Notes under the pieces: model-generated | What the model was told of the DNA's origin: nothing | Seen by the model: the letters and a program-made list of their open reading frames with translations, nothing else | The model's database searches: none | Position numbers and translations under genes: made by a program | NCBI RefSeq assembly: GCF_030936135.1 | Contig: NC_082619.1 | Location: forward strand, 8,311,208-8,375,207 | Reading direction: 5' to 3' | DNA: 64,000 bases | Source of the DNA: Gavia stellata | Lineage: Eukaryota; Chordata; Aves; Gaviiformes; Gaviidae | Shown here: positions 1-10,544 of the stretch, piece by piece | Layout: the number at the start of each line of letters is the position of its first letter | How positions within the stretch are numbered: position 1 is the stretch's first letter

Positions 1-37
1 ACTGTAGGATGCTGGAGATGCCCTCCATGCTGAAGCG
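1..37 (-). CDS. FEZ1: FEZ1 coding exon 6 (cut by window edge)
   Basis: The first 12 codons of the next exon, RFSMEGISSILQ, match the RFSMEGIS block that follows GNQMPLK in FEZ1. The acceptor is GTCCCCAG ending at 38, phase 0 with exon 5. The exon continues beyond position 1. Confidence 0.9.
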
Positions 38-3000
38 CTGGGGACACACGTGTCACCCTGTCACCTCCCGGGGACACGGACATCACCCCTGGCATCTCCC
101 TTGGCAGCAATGTCCCCCCGGCTCCCTGCCTCCCATCCACGTCCCCCCCATTCCCCTGTCCCACATGCCCCCCTCCCTCTATCCCCATGTCCCCCTCTTC
201 CCCATCCGCCCAAACCCATGTGCCCCCCTCCTCCTGTCCCCACATCCCCCCGTCCCCTTGCCCCATCCCCTCTCCTGTCCCCGCATTCCCATGTCCGTCC
301 CGTCCCCCCATCCCTCATCCCCTTGTCCCGTGTCCCCGTCCCACGTCCCTCAGTCCTGTCCCCCCATCCCTCATCACCAATCCCATGTCCTCCTGTCCCA
401 TGTCCCCCCACCCCTCATCCCCCTGTGCTGTGTCCCCCGTCCCATCTCTCTGTCCTGTCCCCTGTCACCCAACCCCTGTCCTCCCATGCCCCTGCCATGC
501 CTCCGTCCCCCCATCCCATCTCATGTCCCCACATCCCTCAACCCTCTGCCCCATGCCCCCCTGTCCCATGACCCTCTGCCCCATCCCGTCACCCACCCCT
601 GTCCCAGCATCCCCCGTCCCATGTCCCTCCATCCCATGTCCCCACATCCCTCATCCCCCTGCCCCATGTCCCCCTGTCCCCACATCCCCCATCCCATGTC
701 CCCCCATCCCATCTCATGTCCCCACATCCCTCATCCCCCTGCCCCATGTCCCTCTGCCACGTCCTGTCACCCATCCCCTGTCCCTGCATCCCCCATCCCA
801 AGTCCCCCCATCCCTCATCCCCCTGCCCCATCTCCCCCTGTCCCCACATCCCCCCATCTCCCCTGCCCCCATCCCAAGCCCCCCCACCCCCTGTCCCCGT
901 GGCCGCGGTGTCCCCCCCCACCTTCCGGGGCATGTGGTTCCCGCGCTCGGGACGCCCCCCTTGCAGGCTCAGCCCCCTGTCGCGACGACGGCGCCGGGCG
1001 GCCTCCCGCTGCTCCCGCTGCTCCCCCTGCACCGCCAGCAGCGCCCCGATGAATGCCGTCTTCACCTCCTTCTCGAACGCCAGCTCATCCCGCCGTGCCA
1101 GCTGTGCCACCAGCTCCGCTGACAGCGTCCGGCTCGCAGCCTCCGCGCGCCCCACCGCCACTGCCAGCTCCCGCGCCGACAGCCGCCCCAGCCCTGCCGC
1201 CCGGGCGTTGCAGTTAGAGACGGGCACGCGCCCACAGGGAGACGCGCCGTGCCCTTAGAGATGTTGCACGGTGCAATTATTAAGAGGCACAGGGCAATTA
1301 GTGGGCTGCCCGGTGCAACCAGTGAAACACTTGGTGCTGCAAGTGCTATGTCTGGTGCAATAAATGAAATGCCCAGTGCAATCACTGCAATGCACAGCAC
1401 AAGTAGTCATATGTCTGGAGGAAGTACTGAAATGCCCGTTGCAAGCAGTTACATGCCCAGGGCATTCACTGATGTGCATGGGCAATTAGGGAAAGGTACA
1501 CGAGGGTTTGCAAAGTGCTTCATGCAGTTGGTGAGATGCACACTGCAATTATTAAGATGCACAGGGCGATTAGTCGGCTGCCCGGTGCAGCTGGTGAGGT
1601 ACCCTACGCAGTAAGTGCAATGCACGCTGCAGCTAGAATGCCCGGTACAATTAGTGGGGATGCCTGGCGCAATTAGTGCAATGCACAGTGCAATAAATGA
1701 AATGCTCGGTGCAATTAGTGATATTCATGGTGCAGTTAGTGACATTCCTGGTGCAATTAGTAAAATGCCTGATATAATTAGTGACATGCCTGGAACAATC
1801 AGTGAAATGGATCGTACATGAGTGAAACACTTGATGCAATTACTGACATGCCTGGTGCAATTAGTAACATGCAATTAGTGATATGCACAATGCAATTACT
1901 GGCACGTCCAAGGGAATTAGTTTCACGCCTGTGCAATTAGTGACATGCATGGTGCAAGTGAACACACACTACATTTAGTGACATTCCCAGGGCAATTAAT
2001 GAAATGCACAGTGCAATTAGTGAAATGCACACTGAAACTGTTAAAATGCATCACGTGAATAATGAGATGCCTGGTGCATTTATTGGACCACCAATAAATA
2101 AATACATTGTGAAATTACTGAAGTGACCAGCATCATAAATGACGTGCCCAGAGCAATCATGGAATTGCCTGGTGCAATTAGTGACGTGCACAGTGCAATA
2201 AATGAAATGCACTGTGCAATAAGGGGAATGCGCAGAGCAATTAGCAAAATGCTTGGGGCGATCAGCGACATGCACCATGCCACTGGTAAAAGGTCTGGTG
2301 CATTCAGTGGCACACGCAGTGCATGTAGAGAAAGGCACCACATGCTGCATGGTGCAATCAGTTAAATGCATGCTGCACGGTGCACTTAACAGCATGCGCG
2401 GTACACCTGGAGAAGTTCATAATGCAATTCGTGAAAAGCAGCACTGTATTTTCCACGTCTTTAGTAAAATGCACGGTGCAATCGGGAAAATGCCTGGCGC
2501 ACAGTATGTATAGCAGCAATCGGTGCATTCAGGGGAGCGAAACACTCATCAAAATGCACAGTGCTGTCAGCAACATGCATTGCACGTGGATCAGTGAAGT
2601 GCCCAGCACATTCAGTCACGGGCGCTATGCTGCCAAGAAAGCGCATTCTCTGAAATGCAGGATGCAAACAGCAAAATGCAGAGCACACCACGTGTTTTTG
2701 CAAAACGCACGGCGCGTGTAGCAAGAAAGCTCAGTGCGCAAGGAGAAAGGACGGCGTGCGACACCACCAGTGCAAGGCGCAGTACACTGAACGAACGGTG
2801 CATTTTGCAAAATGCCGAGTGCTTTAGGGAAAGGCGCAACGCGTTTAGCAAAATGCATTCCGTGCGACGCGCGATGCACGAGGCATTTTGCAAAGCGCAC
2901 GGCGCGCTTGGCTGAACCCTGGGTGCATTTAAAGCAATGCTAAAAGCAAGATCCCCGGCGGATTAATTTTTGGCCAAGAGTCCCCTCCTGGCCAAACACT

Positions 3001-6000
3001 GTGTAAACACTGGAGCAAGCCAGCCCTGAAGCCTGGAGAGACTCAATTGTCCAATTTGGTTGGAATTGCCCCCAAAAAGTGACTGGCCCGGGTTTTGCTG
3101 GCTGTACCTTCATGGGAGCAGTTGTTGTTGAAGGCAGGGGAGAAAGCACGCAGTTCATGCAGAAGGATGGGCTCCGTGCCCCCACCACCATCTTCGCCTT
3201 CAGCATCAGCCTCTGTTTCCTCCTCTTCCTCCTCCTCCTCCTCCTCCTCGTCCTCATCACCCTCAGGGTCAGCCTCGGGGTCGGGTGAACTCTGCATCAG
3301 CTCCTCCAGCTCCTCGATGACCTGCAGGGCATCGGTGTCCTCCGTCTGCACCTGCATCCTACCTCCATCTTGCATCTACACTCTGCAGCCCACAGCTACA
3401 TCCTGCACCTGCACCCGCCATCTGCATCGGCATCCCGCATCCTCCATCTGCATCGTCCATCCTCCCCTTCATCCTCCATCTGCAGCCTGCTCCCTTCATC
3501 CTGCATCTGTGCCTGCATTTGCATCCATCTGTACCCTGCACCCTCCACTTGCATCCTGCACCCCATAACACATTCCCACCTGCATCCAAATCCCATATCC
3601 CACATCCACACCCCTCCACGGGTACTCACACCTTGGACCTGCATGTAAATCCAAATCCGTATCCCGCACCTATGTCTGCATCCTGCTCCCTTCACCCTGT
3701 ATCCTCCACCTGCATCCTGTGCTTGCACCTGCACCCTCTATCCAGCATCCACACCCCGCATCTGCATCCACATCCCCTTCCCCGCATCTGCACCCTGCAT
3801 CCCGCCTCTGCGCCCCCATATTTTCATCCTTCATCCCCTGCCACCCATTTGCATCCAGCACCCGCACGCCACGTACCCGTCTGCACCCCAAATCCCACAT
3901 CAGCACCCACAACCTGCACCTCCGTCTACATCCAAATCCGCATCCCACGCTCTGCATCCCGCGCCCCAAGATAATGGGATCTGGCCTTTTTTTGCACTTT
4001 CAGCACACGGCCATGGGGCTGAGGTGGGCTGAGGCCATGCTGGGGGGCTAAAGCCTGACTTTTGAGGGACACGCAAGCATTCGGGTGCCCACGGGGGCCG
4101 GGCGTACCTGCTCAGCTGTCAGCAGCGGTTCCTCGTTGATGCCCGAGTCTTGCTCACTCCTCTCAGTGAGCTCCTCCTCCTCCTTCTCGCAGAGCTGCAG
4201 GAGACACAGGCTGGGCGGCCTTGGTGGCACCGCAGGCCCGGCCCGGCACAGGTGTGGCCCCAGCATGGCCCCAGACATGGCCCTGGCCCTGGCACAGGGA
4301 GAGCCACCAGGGAACCACAGCTCAGGGGGACACGCTGCACGGGGGGGCTTGCATGGGGAGACATCGGATGGAGACATCGGATGGGCACGTTGGACAGGGA
4401 GACATTGGGTGGGGAGACACTTGTTGAGGGCATTGGGTGGAGGCGTTGCATGGGGATGTTGGATGGAGACATTGGATGGGCACATTGGACAGGGAGACAT
4501 TGGGTGGACAGACACTGGATGAGGGCATTGGGTGGAGGCGTTGCATGGGGATGTTGGATGGAGACATTGGACAGGAAGACATTGGGTGGACAGACACTGG
4601 ATGAGGGCATTGGGTGGAGACGTTGGAGGGGGATGTTGGATGGAGACATCAGATGGGCACGTTGGACAGGGAGACATGGGGTGGGGAGACATTGGATGAG
4701 GGCATTGGGTGGAGACGTTGGAGGGGGATGTTGGATGAAGACATCGGATGGGCACGTTGGACAGGGAGACATGGGGTGGGGAGACATTGGATGAGGGCAT
4801 TGGGTGGAGACGTTGGAGGGGGATGTTGGATGGACACATTGGATGGGAACATCGGATGGAAGGATGTTGGGCAGGGACACTGGATAGAGATAGATGGAGA
4901 TGCTGCATGGGGAAATGTTGGATGGGACTTTGCACAGGGACTTTGCATAGGGACGCCGGATGGGCATGCTGGAGATGTTGGAGAGGGAGATGATGGACAG
5001 GGAAGTATTGGATAGGGAGGTTGCAAGGAGATGGATAGAGATGTTGGATGGGGAGACGCTGGATGGGGAGTTGTTGGATGGAGACACTGGACTGGGAATT
5101 TGGACAGGGAGATGTACAGGTACGTTGGATGGAGATGTTGGATGGAGATGCATGGAGAAATGTTTTAATTAATATATTGGACAGTGACACTGGATGGAGA
5201 GGTGTTGGGAGGTGCTGGATGGAGATGCTGGGGATGCTGGATGAGGAGACAATGGATGGGGGAAGAGGACAGATGGAGATATTGGATGGGGACATTAGAT
5301 GGGGAGATGTCAGAGGGGAATGCTGGGTGGGGAGGTGATGATGGAGATGTTGGATGGAGATGTTGGACGGAGATGTTGGATGGGGAGGCATCTTCTTTTT
5401 TACAGCCTATTTCACATTTTTAGCAGAAAATAACCCAAGAAATTTCCCTTCTCTTCCCCCTTTAGCAACAGGTTGTGCAACATCCAAATGGGTTAAATTC
5501 AGTGGATTTTGGGGCATCTTTGCAGCCCTCCCACAACCCCAAACGCAGCTATTCACAGTATGAACTCACTACAACGAAGAAAACACTATTTTCTACCCCA
5601 AAAAATACACCACCTCACCCCCGGCTTGGGGGCAAACTGGCAAAGACCAGATTGCCAAACCAAACACTTCATCTTGCTCGTTTCAGTGTGATTTCACCGT
5701 AAAATGTGGACGCCCATTGCATTGGTGCTGCAGCACCCAAAAATGCCATTTTTGGGTAGTTTGTAGTGCTCCGATTGTTGCTGAGCCTTGGGGCTGATTG
5801 ACAGCTGTCAAGCATCGCCAGGGGGTCATGCGGGGACAGGGAAGTTTTGGGGAGCCAAGGGGGGGGCCACAGCCGTACCTGGGGGTCGGTGCTGTCGGAG
5901 GCCTCAGCCTCGGGGAGCAGCCAGGGCCGGGGAGAGCTCCGGGGTGCGAAGCCATCGGTGAGAGCATCCCAAACCCTGCAGGGAGGTGGGTGGTGAGCGG

Positions 6001-9000
6001 TGATCCCAAAATGTTGCCTCCCAGAAAGCCATCCCAAAACGGTATGCCAAAATGTCTCAAAACACCCCAAAATGCAGCCCCAGAAACACCCTGAAATGTC
6101 CCCAAATACTGCCTGGAAGAAATCCCAAAACACCACTGAGATGCTTGAAATATCCCAAAACACCCCAAATGCTGCCCTAGGAGACCCCAAATAATGCCCT
6201 AGAAGACCCCAAAGCTTCTCAAAATATCATAATGAAATACTGCCCTGAAATACCTAGAAGTACCCCAAAATGCTGCCCCAGCACTTGAGATGCCCCCAAA
6301 CAGTGCCATCAAAATACCCCAAAAAGGCCACTGCAATGTCCCAAAATGTCCCCAGATGCCCCAAAAGACCACCCCAAAACATCACCACGATGTCCTGAAA
6401 TGCCCCAAAATGTCTTGAAGTGCCCCCCAACCCCAGAAACATCCCAAAATGCCATCCTAAAACACGCCCCAAAGCCCCGAGACTCTCTGAAAGGCCTCAA
6501 AATGCTGCCCTGGAACACACCAAAATTTCCCAAAATGTTCTTCTGAAACACCCCAAAATGCCCCTAAAGGTCCCAAAGCTGCCCAAATGCCCTGAAATCC
6601 CCCAAATGCCCCAAAAATGCCCCAAAAGCCACCATGCTCCAAAATGCCACGCTGAAATGCTCCAAACCACCACCCCCAAAAAACCACCCAAATACCCTAA
6701 AGCGCCCCAAACCACCCCAAAATGCCACCTTTGAACACCCAGAAATACCCTAAAATGCTTTTCCTAAACGCTCCAAAATGCCCAAACCGCTGCCCCAGAA
6801 CACCCCGAAACATCTCAAAATGCTGTCCCAAAACCACCACCCCAAAAAAAAGCTCTCAAATGCTCCAAAATACTGCCCTGACACCCTGAAACACCCCAAA
6901 ATACCACTGAGAAAGACCCCAAAATGCTGTCCTGAAACATTGCCCAGAAACACCCTAAACTGCCTCAAAAAGCTGCCCTGATACCCCAAAGAAACACCCC
7001 AAAAACGCCACCGTGATGCTCCAGAACATCCCCCAATTGCCAACACCCCAAAATGCTTCTGCAGTGCCCAAAATGCCTCAAAACTCCCCAAAACGCTGCC
7101 CTGGAACACGCTGAAATGCCCCAAAATGCAGTCACAGCACCCCAAAATGCCACTCTGAAACACCCCAAACTGTCACCTTGAAACAGCCCTGAAACACCCC
7201 AAAACTGCTGTGAAACATCCCCAAAACTGGCCTGAAACACCCCAAAATATGGCCTGGAACATCCAAAAATGCTGCTCTGAAATATCCCCGAAATACCCCA
7301 AAACACCCCAAAAACCAGCTGTGGTGCCCTGAAACCCCCAAACCCCTCCAAAATACCCTGAAATGCTGCCTCAAAACACAGCCCTGAAACAGCTGGAAAC
7401 AACCCAAAAACTGCCCTGAAACACCCCAAAAACTGCCCCAAACACCCCAAAACTGCCCCCAACCAGCCCAAAGCATGGGCCTGACACCCCAAAATGCACC
7501 GAAACACCCCAAAACCACCCGGAAACCCCCTAAACCCCCCTCCTCTGCGCCCCTATTAGGGTGCCCAATTCTCCCCTGCAGGGCTGGACCAATTTTGCCC
7601 AATTTCACCCCAAAAAAGGTGCATGGGGGGGGGTGAACAGGGGAAGAAAAGGAGTGAAAGGGGGGAGAAGGGGGAAAAGGGGAAAAAAGGGGGAAAAGGG
7701 GGAAAAAGGGGAAATAGGGGGGAAAGGGGAATAAAAGGGAAAAGGGGGAAAAAAGAGGTTAGTGGAAAAAGGGGAAAAGGGGGGAAAAGGGGGGAAAAGG
7801 GGGGAAAAGGGGGGAAAAGGGGGGAAAAGGGGGGGAAAAGGGGGGAAAAAAGGGGGGAAAAAGAGCAAAATGGGGGGAAATGGGGAAAAGTGGGGAAGGG
7901 AAAATGGGGGTAAAAGAGGGGAAATGGAAGAAAAAATGAGAAAGGGGAAAAAGGAGGGAAAAGTGGGAATAAGGGGGGAAGTGGAAAAGAAGGGAAAAGG
8001 GGGGAGAAAGGAAAGATGGGAAAATGGGGAAGAGGGGACGGAGGAAAAGCGGTAAAAGAGGGAAAAAAGAATAAATGGGGGAAAAAGGGGGGAAATGGGG
8101 AAAAAGAGAAAATGTAAGAAAAAAGGGGGAGTGGGGGAAAAACGGGGAAAAAGGGGGAAAAGGGGGAGAAAGAGGAAAAAATAGGGATAACGGGAGAAAG
8201 AGCTGAAAAGTGGCGACATGAGGAAAAAGGTCAAAAATGGGGAAAAAGGTCAAAAATGGGGAAAAAGGCACAAAAAGCAATTAGCAAATTTCTCCCCAAT
8301 TAAGGCAAACCCACCCATTTTCCCATCACAAAGCATTTTTAGTCCGACACACTGCCACATCCGCACACGGCCTGATTCCCCCTAAATCACCCCAAAACCG
8401 CCTGCCCCTCCCCAGCCCCAAAACCGCTCGTTTGTGCGTACTTATCTCACCTCCCTCCTCAGCTGATCTTAATTCCCCCCATAATCACATATTTCACAAA
8501 TTATCGCACAAAAATGTGCATGTCAAGAAAACCCCTATATTCCTATTTTTAACAAAAACGCAGCAAATAAGGAAAAAATTATGACACCCCCCCCATTTGC
8601 TTTTTTTTTTTCTGCTCTTAAAGGGCCAGCACCCTGCAGGGTCAGGCAAGCAGCAGCAGCAGATTTCTGGGTTAATTATGGCAAGAATTGGTTAATAATT
8701 ACAGAAATACAGCGCCTTTAAGACACCAGCCCATCCCCACCCATGCACACAGGGCTCATTCAAGAGGGAGGGAAAAAAAAAAGCCCTGTTTTGCCCAAAC
8801 TGACCCAAAAAGACACAATAAGCAGCACAAAGCGGCGCCGTGAGCCGGCTGCCCGGCGACAGCGCGGCGCTCCCGGCACCAGACCAAAACGGGTTTTTCT
8901 CTGAAAACCCATCAATTTGGCCAATTATGAAAAGCAATTCGGCCTCAGTTGATTTTGGTGAAAAAAACCCCCAAAATAAAAATAAACAGATTTGGGGGCT

Positions 9001-10393
9001 TTTGGGTTGAAAACCACCACTTTGCACGGTGAAAAATTAGCTTGAGGAATTGTAGCCTGGGAGGAATCCCAATTAAACATAAAAAAAGGCCTTTAGAAAG
9101 GTGTTAATGTATAAACATCGCTGAAAAAACCCCACACGCATTTGGCAAAAAAATGGCATTTTGCAATAAAAACCGGTTCTTTAATGAAAATTTAGATTTT
9201 AATGCAAATGCCACTAAATTGTGGCAGGGCTGGGGGGAGATTGCCCCAAACTGGCTGCCCCGTGGCTTGGTGCAGAGCTTGCACATTGCAGGCTAAGCTC
9301 TACTCACACCTTACTCACCAATCCTGGGGGCTCTCCTCACATAGACTGAGCCTGCCGTGACTCCTTGCAGTGTGACATGGGCACCCCACTGTGCCTCCTC
9401 ATAGGATACTAGACAGCTACTCCAAGGTCCTGCATGATCACGCCACAATGCAAGGGGCTGATCTGCATGTGGTGGAGACCTTGCAAGCATGCAAGGAGGT
9501 GCAATAGGCTCTGGAGGGGTGTTACTCATAGGACACTACACAGCTACTCTGATGTGATACACAACCATGCTGCAATGGAGTAGGTTGGGCTGCATGCCAT
9601 GGGAGGGGGTGTATCTCATGACCATGCAAGGAGGCATGAGGGCTCAAGGGTGGCCTACTCATAGGATCCTACAAAACTACTCCAAGGATTGGCCTACTCA
9701 TAGGATCCTACAAAACTACTCCAAGGATCCTACACAGCTAGTCATAGGATACTACACATCTACTCCACGCTGATGCATGACTATGCTGTGATGCAGGGGG
9801 CTGAGTTGCATGTGGCGTGTACCTTGCTAGCGTGCAAGGCGTCATGCAGACCCCGAGGGAGTCCTTACTCATAGGATACTACAGTGCTATTCCTGACATG
9901 GTGCATGACCATGCCGCAATGCAGGGAGCTGGTCAGGGAAGTCTTGCAAGGGTGCAAGTAGGCACGCAGGTTGTAAGGGGGCTTACTCACAGGTTACTAC
10001 ACCACTACTTTGCTGTGTTGCATGACCACGCTGAAATGCATCTTGCATTGTGCGGGGGGTGGATTTGGCAGGTGTGTGAGGAGGCATGTGTCCCCAGAAG
10101 TAGGGGGGGCTTACTCACTCCTCATCCTGGAGGCGTTCCTCCTCCTCCTGCGCCTGGAGACGCCCTCGCACAGGGGCCAGACCCTCAGTGGCAGCATCGT
10201 AGTTGCGGAAGCAGACGGTGAGCTTCTCGTCGAACTCCTGCACCAGGTCCTCCATCGACTTGAAGCTCATCATCTCGGCTGAGAAGCTCTCCAGCTCGGC
10301 CAGCGCCGGGTCCGCAGTGCGTTGTGGGGTTCCCCCATCGTCCCCGGGCCCCTCCTCAAACTCCTCCTCCAGGCTTACCAGGGGCGCCTCCAT
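1..10393 (-). CDS. FEZ1: FEZ1, fasciculation and elongation protein zeta-1 (partial, six coding exons)
   Basis: FEZ1 is the vertebrate orthologue of nematode UNC-76, a cytosolic adaptor that links cargo to kinesin-1 and supports axon outgrowth. The coding join on the minus strand is 10393-10119, 5975-5879, 4194-4108, 3321-3108, 1193-922 and 37-1 (cut by the window edge), 982 nt or about 327 codons; from memory the human protein is about 392 residues. All five junctions have GT/AG signals and compatible phases. Recognisable blocks are the N-terminus MEAPLVSL, SFKSMEDLV, VWDALTD, DSGINEEPLLTA, the acidic run, FNNN, and QLARRDEL..FEKEVK. FEZ2 is excluded because its N-terminus is different. Odd features are introns made almost wholly of minisatellites and strong GC-driven residue drift (Ala, Arg and Gly replacing Lys, Ile and Asn). 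No frameshift or stop is seen in the exons, so the gene looks intact. The C-terminal exons lie left of the window. Confidence 0.93.
38..921. repeat. FEZ1 intron 5 minisatellite, (CCCATGTCCC)-type
   Basis: The whole intron is a degenerate C-rich tandem repeat built from CATGTCCCCACATCCC, CCATCCC and CCCCTG modules, with a roughly 30-bp higher period in places (650-760). It begins directly at the exon 5 donor and ends next to the exon 6 acceptor. Long proline/histidine/serine frames across it are an effect of the repeat. Confidence 0.9.
922..1193 (-). CDS. FEZ1: FEZ1 coding exon 5 (coiled-coil segment)
   Basis: Two bases plus 90 codons, the same length as the human exon as I recall it, with no indel. 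The core SAELVAQLARRDEL and FEKEVK is strongly conserved, followed by RRRRRDRGLSLQ and GNHMPRK. This is the region of FEZ proteins predicted to form a coiled coil and bind partners. The exon is heavily GC-shifted: most lysines of the mammalian version are arginine here and many Ile, Glu and Asn are Ala or Gly. The acceptor is GGGCGGCAG before 1193, and the donor is GTGGGG at 921, where the intronic minisatellite starts at once. Confidence 0.92.
1260..2935. repeat. FEZ1 intron 4 minisatellite, ~20-21 bp unit
   Basis: About 1.7 kb of a degenerate 20-21 bp unit, best seen at 1680-2000 as GTGCAATTAGTGAAATGCAC. Copies between 2640 and 2930 are more diverged and GC-richer. Because the unit is often 21 bp, frames stay open and give seven-residue repeats on both strands; these are not genes. 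Flanks 1194-1259 and 2936-3107 are single-copy intron. Confidence 0.92.
3108..3321 (-). CDS. FEZ1: FEZ1 coding exon 4 (acidic region)
   Basis: 71 codons plus one base. It opens with VIEELEELMQSSPDPE, matching the FEZ1/FEZ2 VIEEIEEMMQ-SPDPE block, and runs through a long glutamate/aspartate tract to LLHELRAFSPAFNNN and CSHEG. The acidic tract (eleven consecutive Glu) is encoded by a GAG/GAA trinucleotide run and looks longer than in mammals, so it may be polymorphic. The acceptor is GCCCTGCAG before 3321 and the donor is GTACAGCC at 3107. Confidence 0.92.
3322..3965. repeat. FEZ1 intron 3 minisatellite, (CATCCTGCACCTG)-type
   Basis: A degenerate 12-18 bp repeat of CATCTGCATCC and CTGCACC fills the acceptor half of the intron and runs up to the exon 4 acceptor. 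Read on the transcribed strand it is a string of GGATGCAGG and GGTGCAGG, so TGCAG, the core of the real acceptor, is repeated many times. The remainder (3966-4107) is unique intron next to the exon 3 donor. Confidence 0.9.
4108..4194 (-). CDS. FEZ1: FEZ1 coding exon 3
   Basis: Exactly 29 codons, phase 0 at both ends. It encodes EKEEEELTERSEQDSGINEE followed by PLLTAEQ, very close to the mammalian FEZ1 acidic segment ending in PLLTADQ. The acceptor is CTCCTGCAG just before 4194 and the donor is GTACGC at 4107. Confidence 0.92.
4340..5395. repeat. FEZ1 intron 2 minisatellite with ~95-bp higher-order period
   Basis: The base unit is about 15 bp (GGATGGAGACATT, GGACAGGGAGACATT). These are organised into a ~95-bp block: the GCGTTGCATGG landmark occurs at 4442 and 4537, and CGTTGGAGGG at 4621, 4716 and 4811. 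After 4850 the order decays. Positions 5396-5878 are unique, AT-richer intron without a recognised feature. Confidence 0.9.
5879..5975 (-). CDS. FEZ1: FEZ1 coding exon 2
   Basis: One base plus 32 codons, beginning with VWDALTDGF, the conserved V/IW-D/N-ALTD block of the FEZ family. The acceptor is CCCTGCAG before 5975 and the donor is GTACGG at 5878. The second half (RSSPRPWLLPEAEASDST) is poorly conserved compared with the mammalian sequence I recall. Placement depends on the phase match with exon 1 and on the VWDALTD block. Confidence 0.88.
5990..7515. repeat. FEZ1 intron 1 minisatellite, (CCCCAAAATGCC)-type
   Basis: About 1.5 kb of degenerate units built on CCCCAAAATGC, TGAAACACCCC and GCTGCCCTGAAA. 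It starts within 20 bp of the exon 2 acceptor. No gene is present; all frames across it are repeat artefacts. Confidence 0.9.
7620..8280. repeat. (GGGGAAAA)n polypurine tract in FEZ1 intron 1
   Basis: About 660 bp in which the plus strand is almost pure G and A, as runs of G4-G6 and A3-A6. The most regular part is at 7775-7850. On the transcribed strand this is an uninterrupted polypyrimidine tract. Long lysine/glycine (plus) and phenylalanine/proline (minus) frames are artefacts. Confidence 0.92.
8281..9294. other. unique part of FEZ1 intron 1
   Basis: About 1 kb of AT-rich, apparently single-copy sequence between two tandem repeats, with short A and C homopolymers. I see no gene, RNA or mobile element in it. 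Confidence 0.5.
9295..10118. repeat. ~130-bp repeat beside the FEZ1 exon 1 donor, carrying donor-like copies
   Basis: Five to six degenerate copies of a ~120-130 bp unit. Landmarks are CTCATAGGATACTAC at about 9398, 9527, 9658 and 9870, CTCACAGGTTACTAC at 9986, and the recurrent CATGACCATGC and CTTGCAAG. Two short copies (9658, 9689) form an internal 31-bp duplication. On the transcribed strand the landmark reads CCTATGAGTAAG or CCTGTGAGTAAG and closely resembles the real exon 1 donor GTGAGTAAG at 10118. A further copy of the landmark lies beyond the exon at about 10453. Confidence 0.85.
10119..10393 (-). CDS. FEZ1: FEZ1 first coding exon
   Basis: This exon encodes 91 codons plus two bases. 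It starts at an ATG preceded by GAGG and opens with MEAPLVSLEEEFEE, which matches the FEZ1 N-terminus. SFKSMEDLVQEFDEKL and CFRNY follow, and it ends in the acidic LQDEE. The acceptor (CCCCGCAG) ends at 10422, so 28 bases of 5' untranslated sequence (10421-10394) share the exon. The donor is GTGAGTAAG starting at 10118. The split last codon (GA plus G) joins exon 2 in frame. Confidence 0.93.
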
Positions 10394-10544
10394 CCTCCTC
10401 GACGCCGATGCGCTGCCTTAGCTGCGGGGAGAGGGTCCCCGTCAGGCACCGGGCTACTCACAGGTTACAACACCAGGGCTCCCCGTTCCTTTTGCTGCCG
10501 ACATGCTGGCCAAAAGCCTACTGCCAGGGCTATTACACCACCAA

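Noticed and set aside
9..1258. Long proline/serine/histidine open frames on plus over the FEZ1 intron and exon
   Set aside because: They are translations of a C-rich minisatellite and of the antisense of exon 5; they carry no conserved motif.
1249..2915. Frames with seven-residue repeats (Met-Xaa-Gly-Ala-Ile-Ser type) on both strands
   Set aside because: A 21-bp repeat unit keeps frames open automatically. Copies vary in length and stops appear wherever the unit slips.
4048..5391. 447-codon minus frame rich in His, Pro and Ser
   Set aside because: It is the 15/95-bp minisatellite read through into FEZ1 exon 3; only the last part (LCEKEEEELTERSEQDSG) is real coding sequence.
4340..5395. Possible CRISPR-like repeat-spacer array
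   Set aside because: A eukaryotic sequence with degenerate, directly adjacent units and no unique spacers; an ordinary minisatellite.
7605..8280. Phe/Pro/Leu-rich minus frames that look like membrane proteins
   Set aside because: They are translations of the GGGGAAAA polypurine tract.
1..10393. FEZ2 as the identity of the minus-strand gene
   Set aside because: The N-terminus MEAPLVSL and the SFKSMEDLV and DSGINEEPLLTA blocks fit FEZ1; FEZ2 differs in all three as I recall them.
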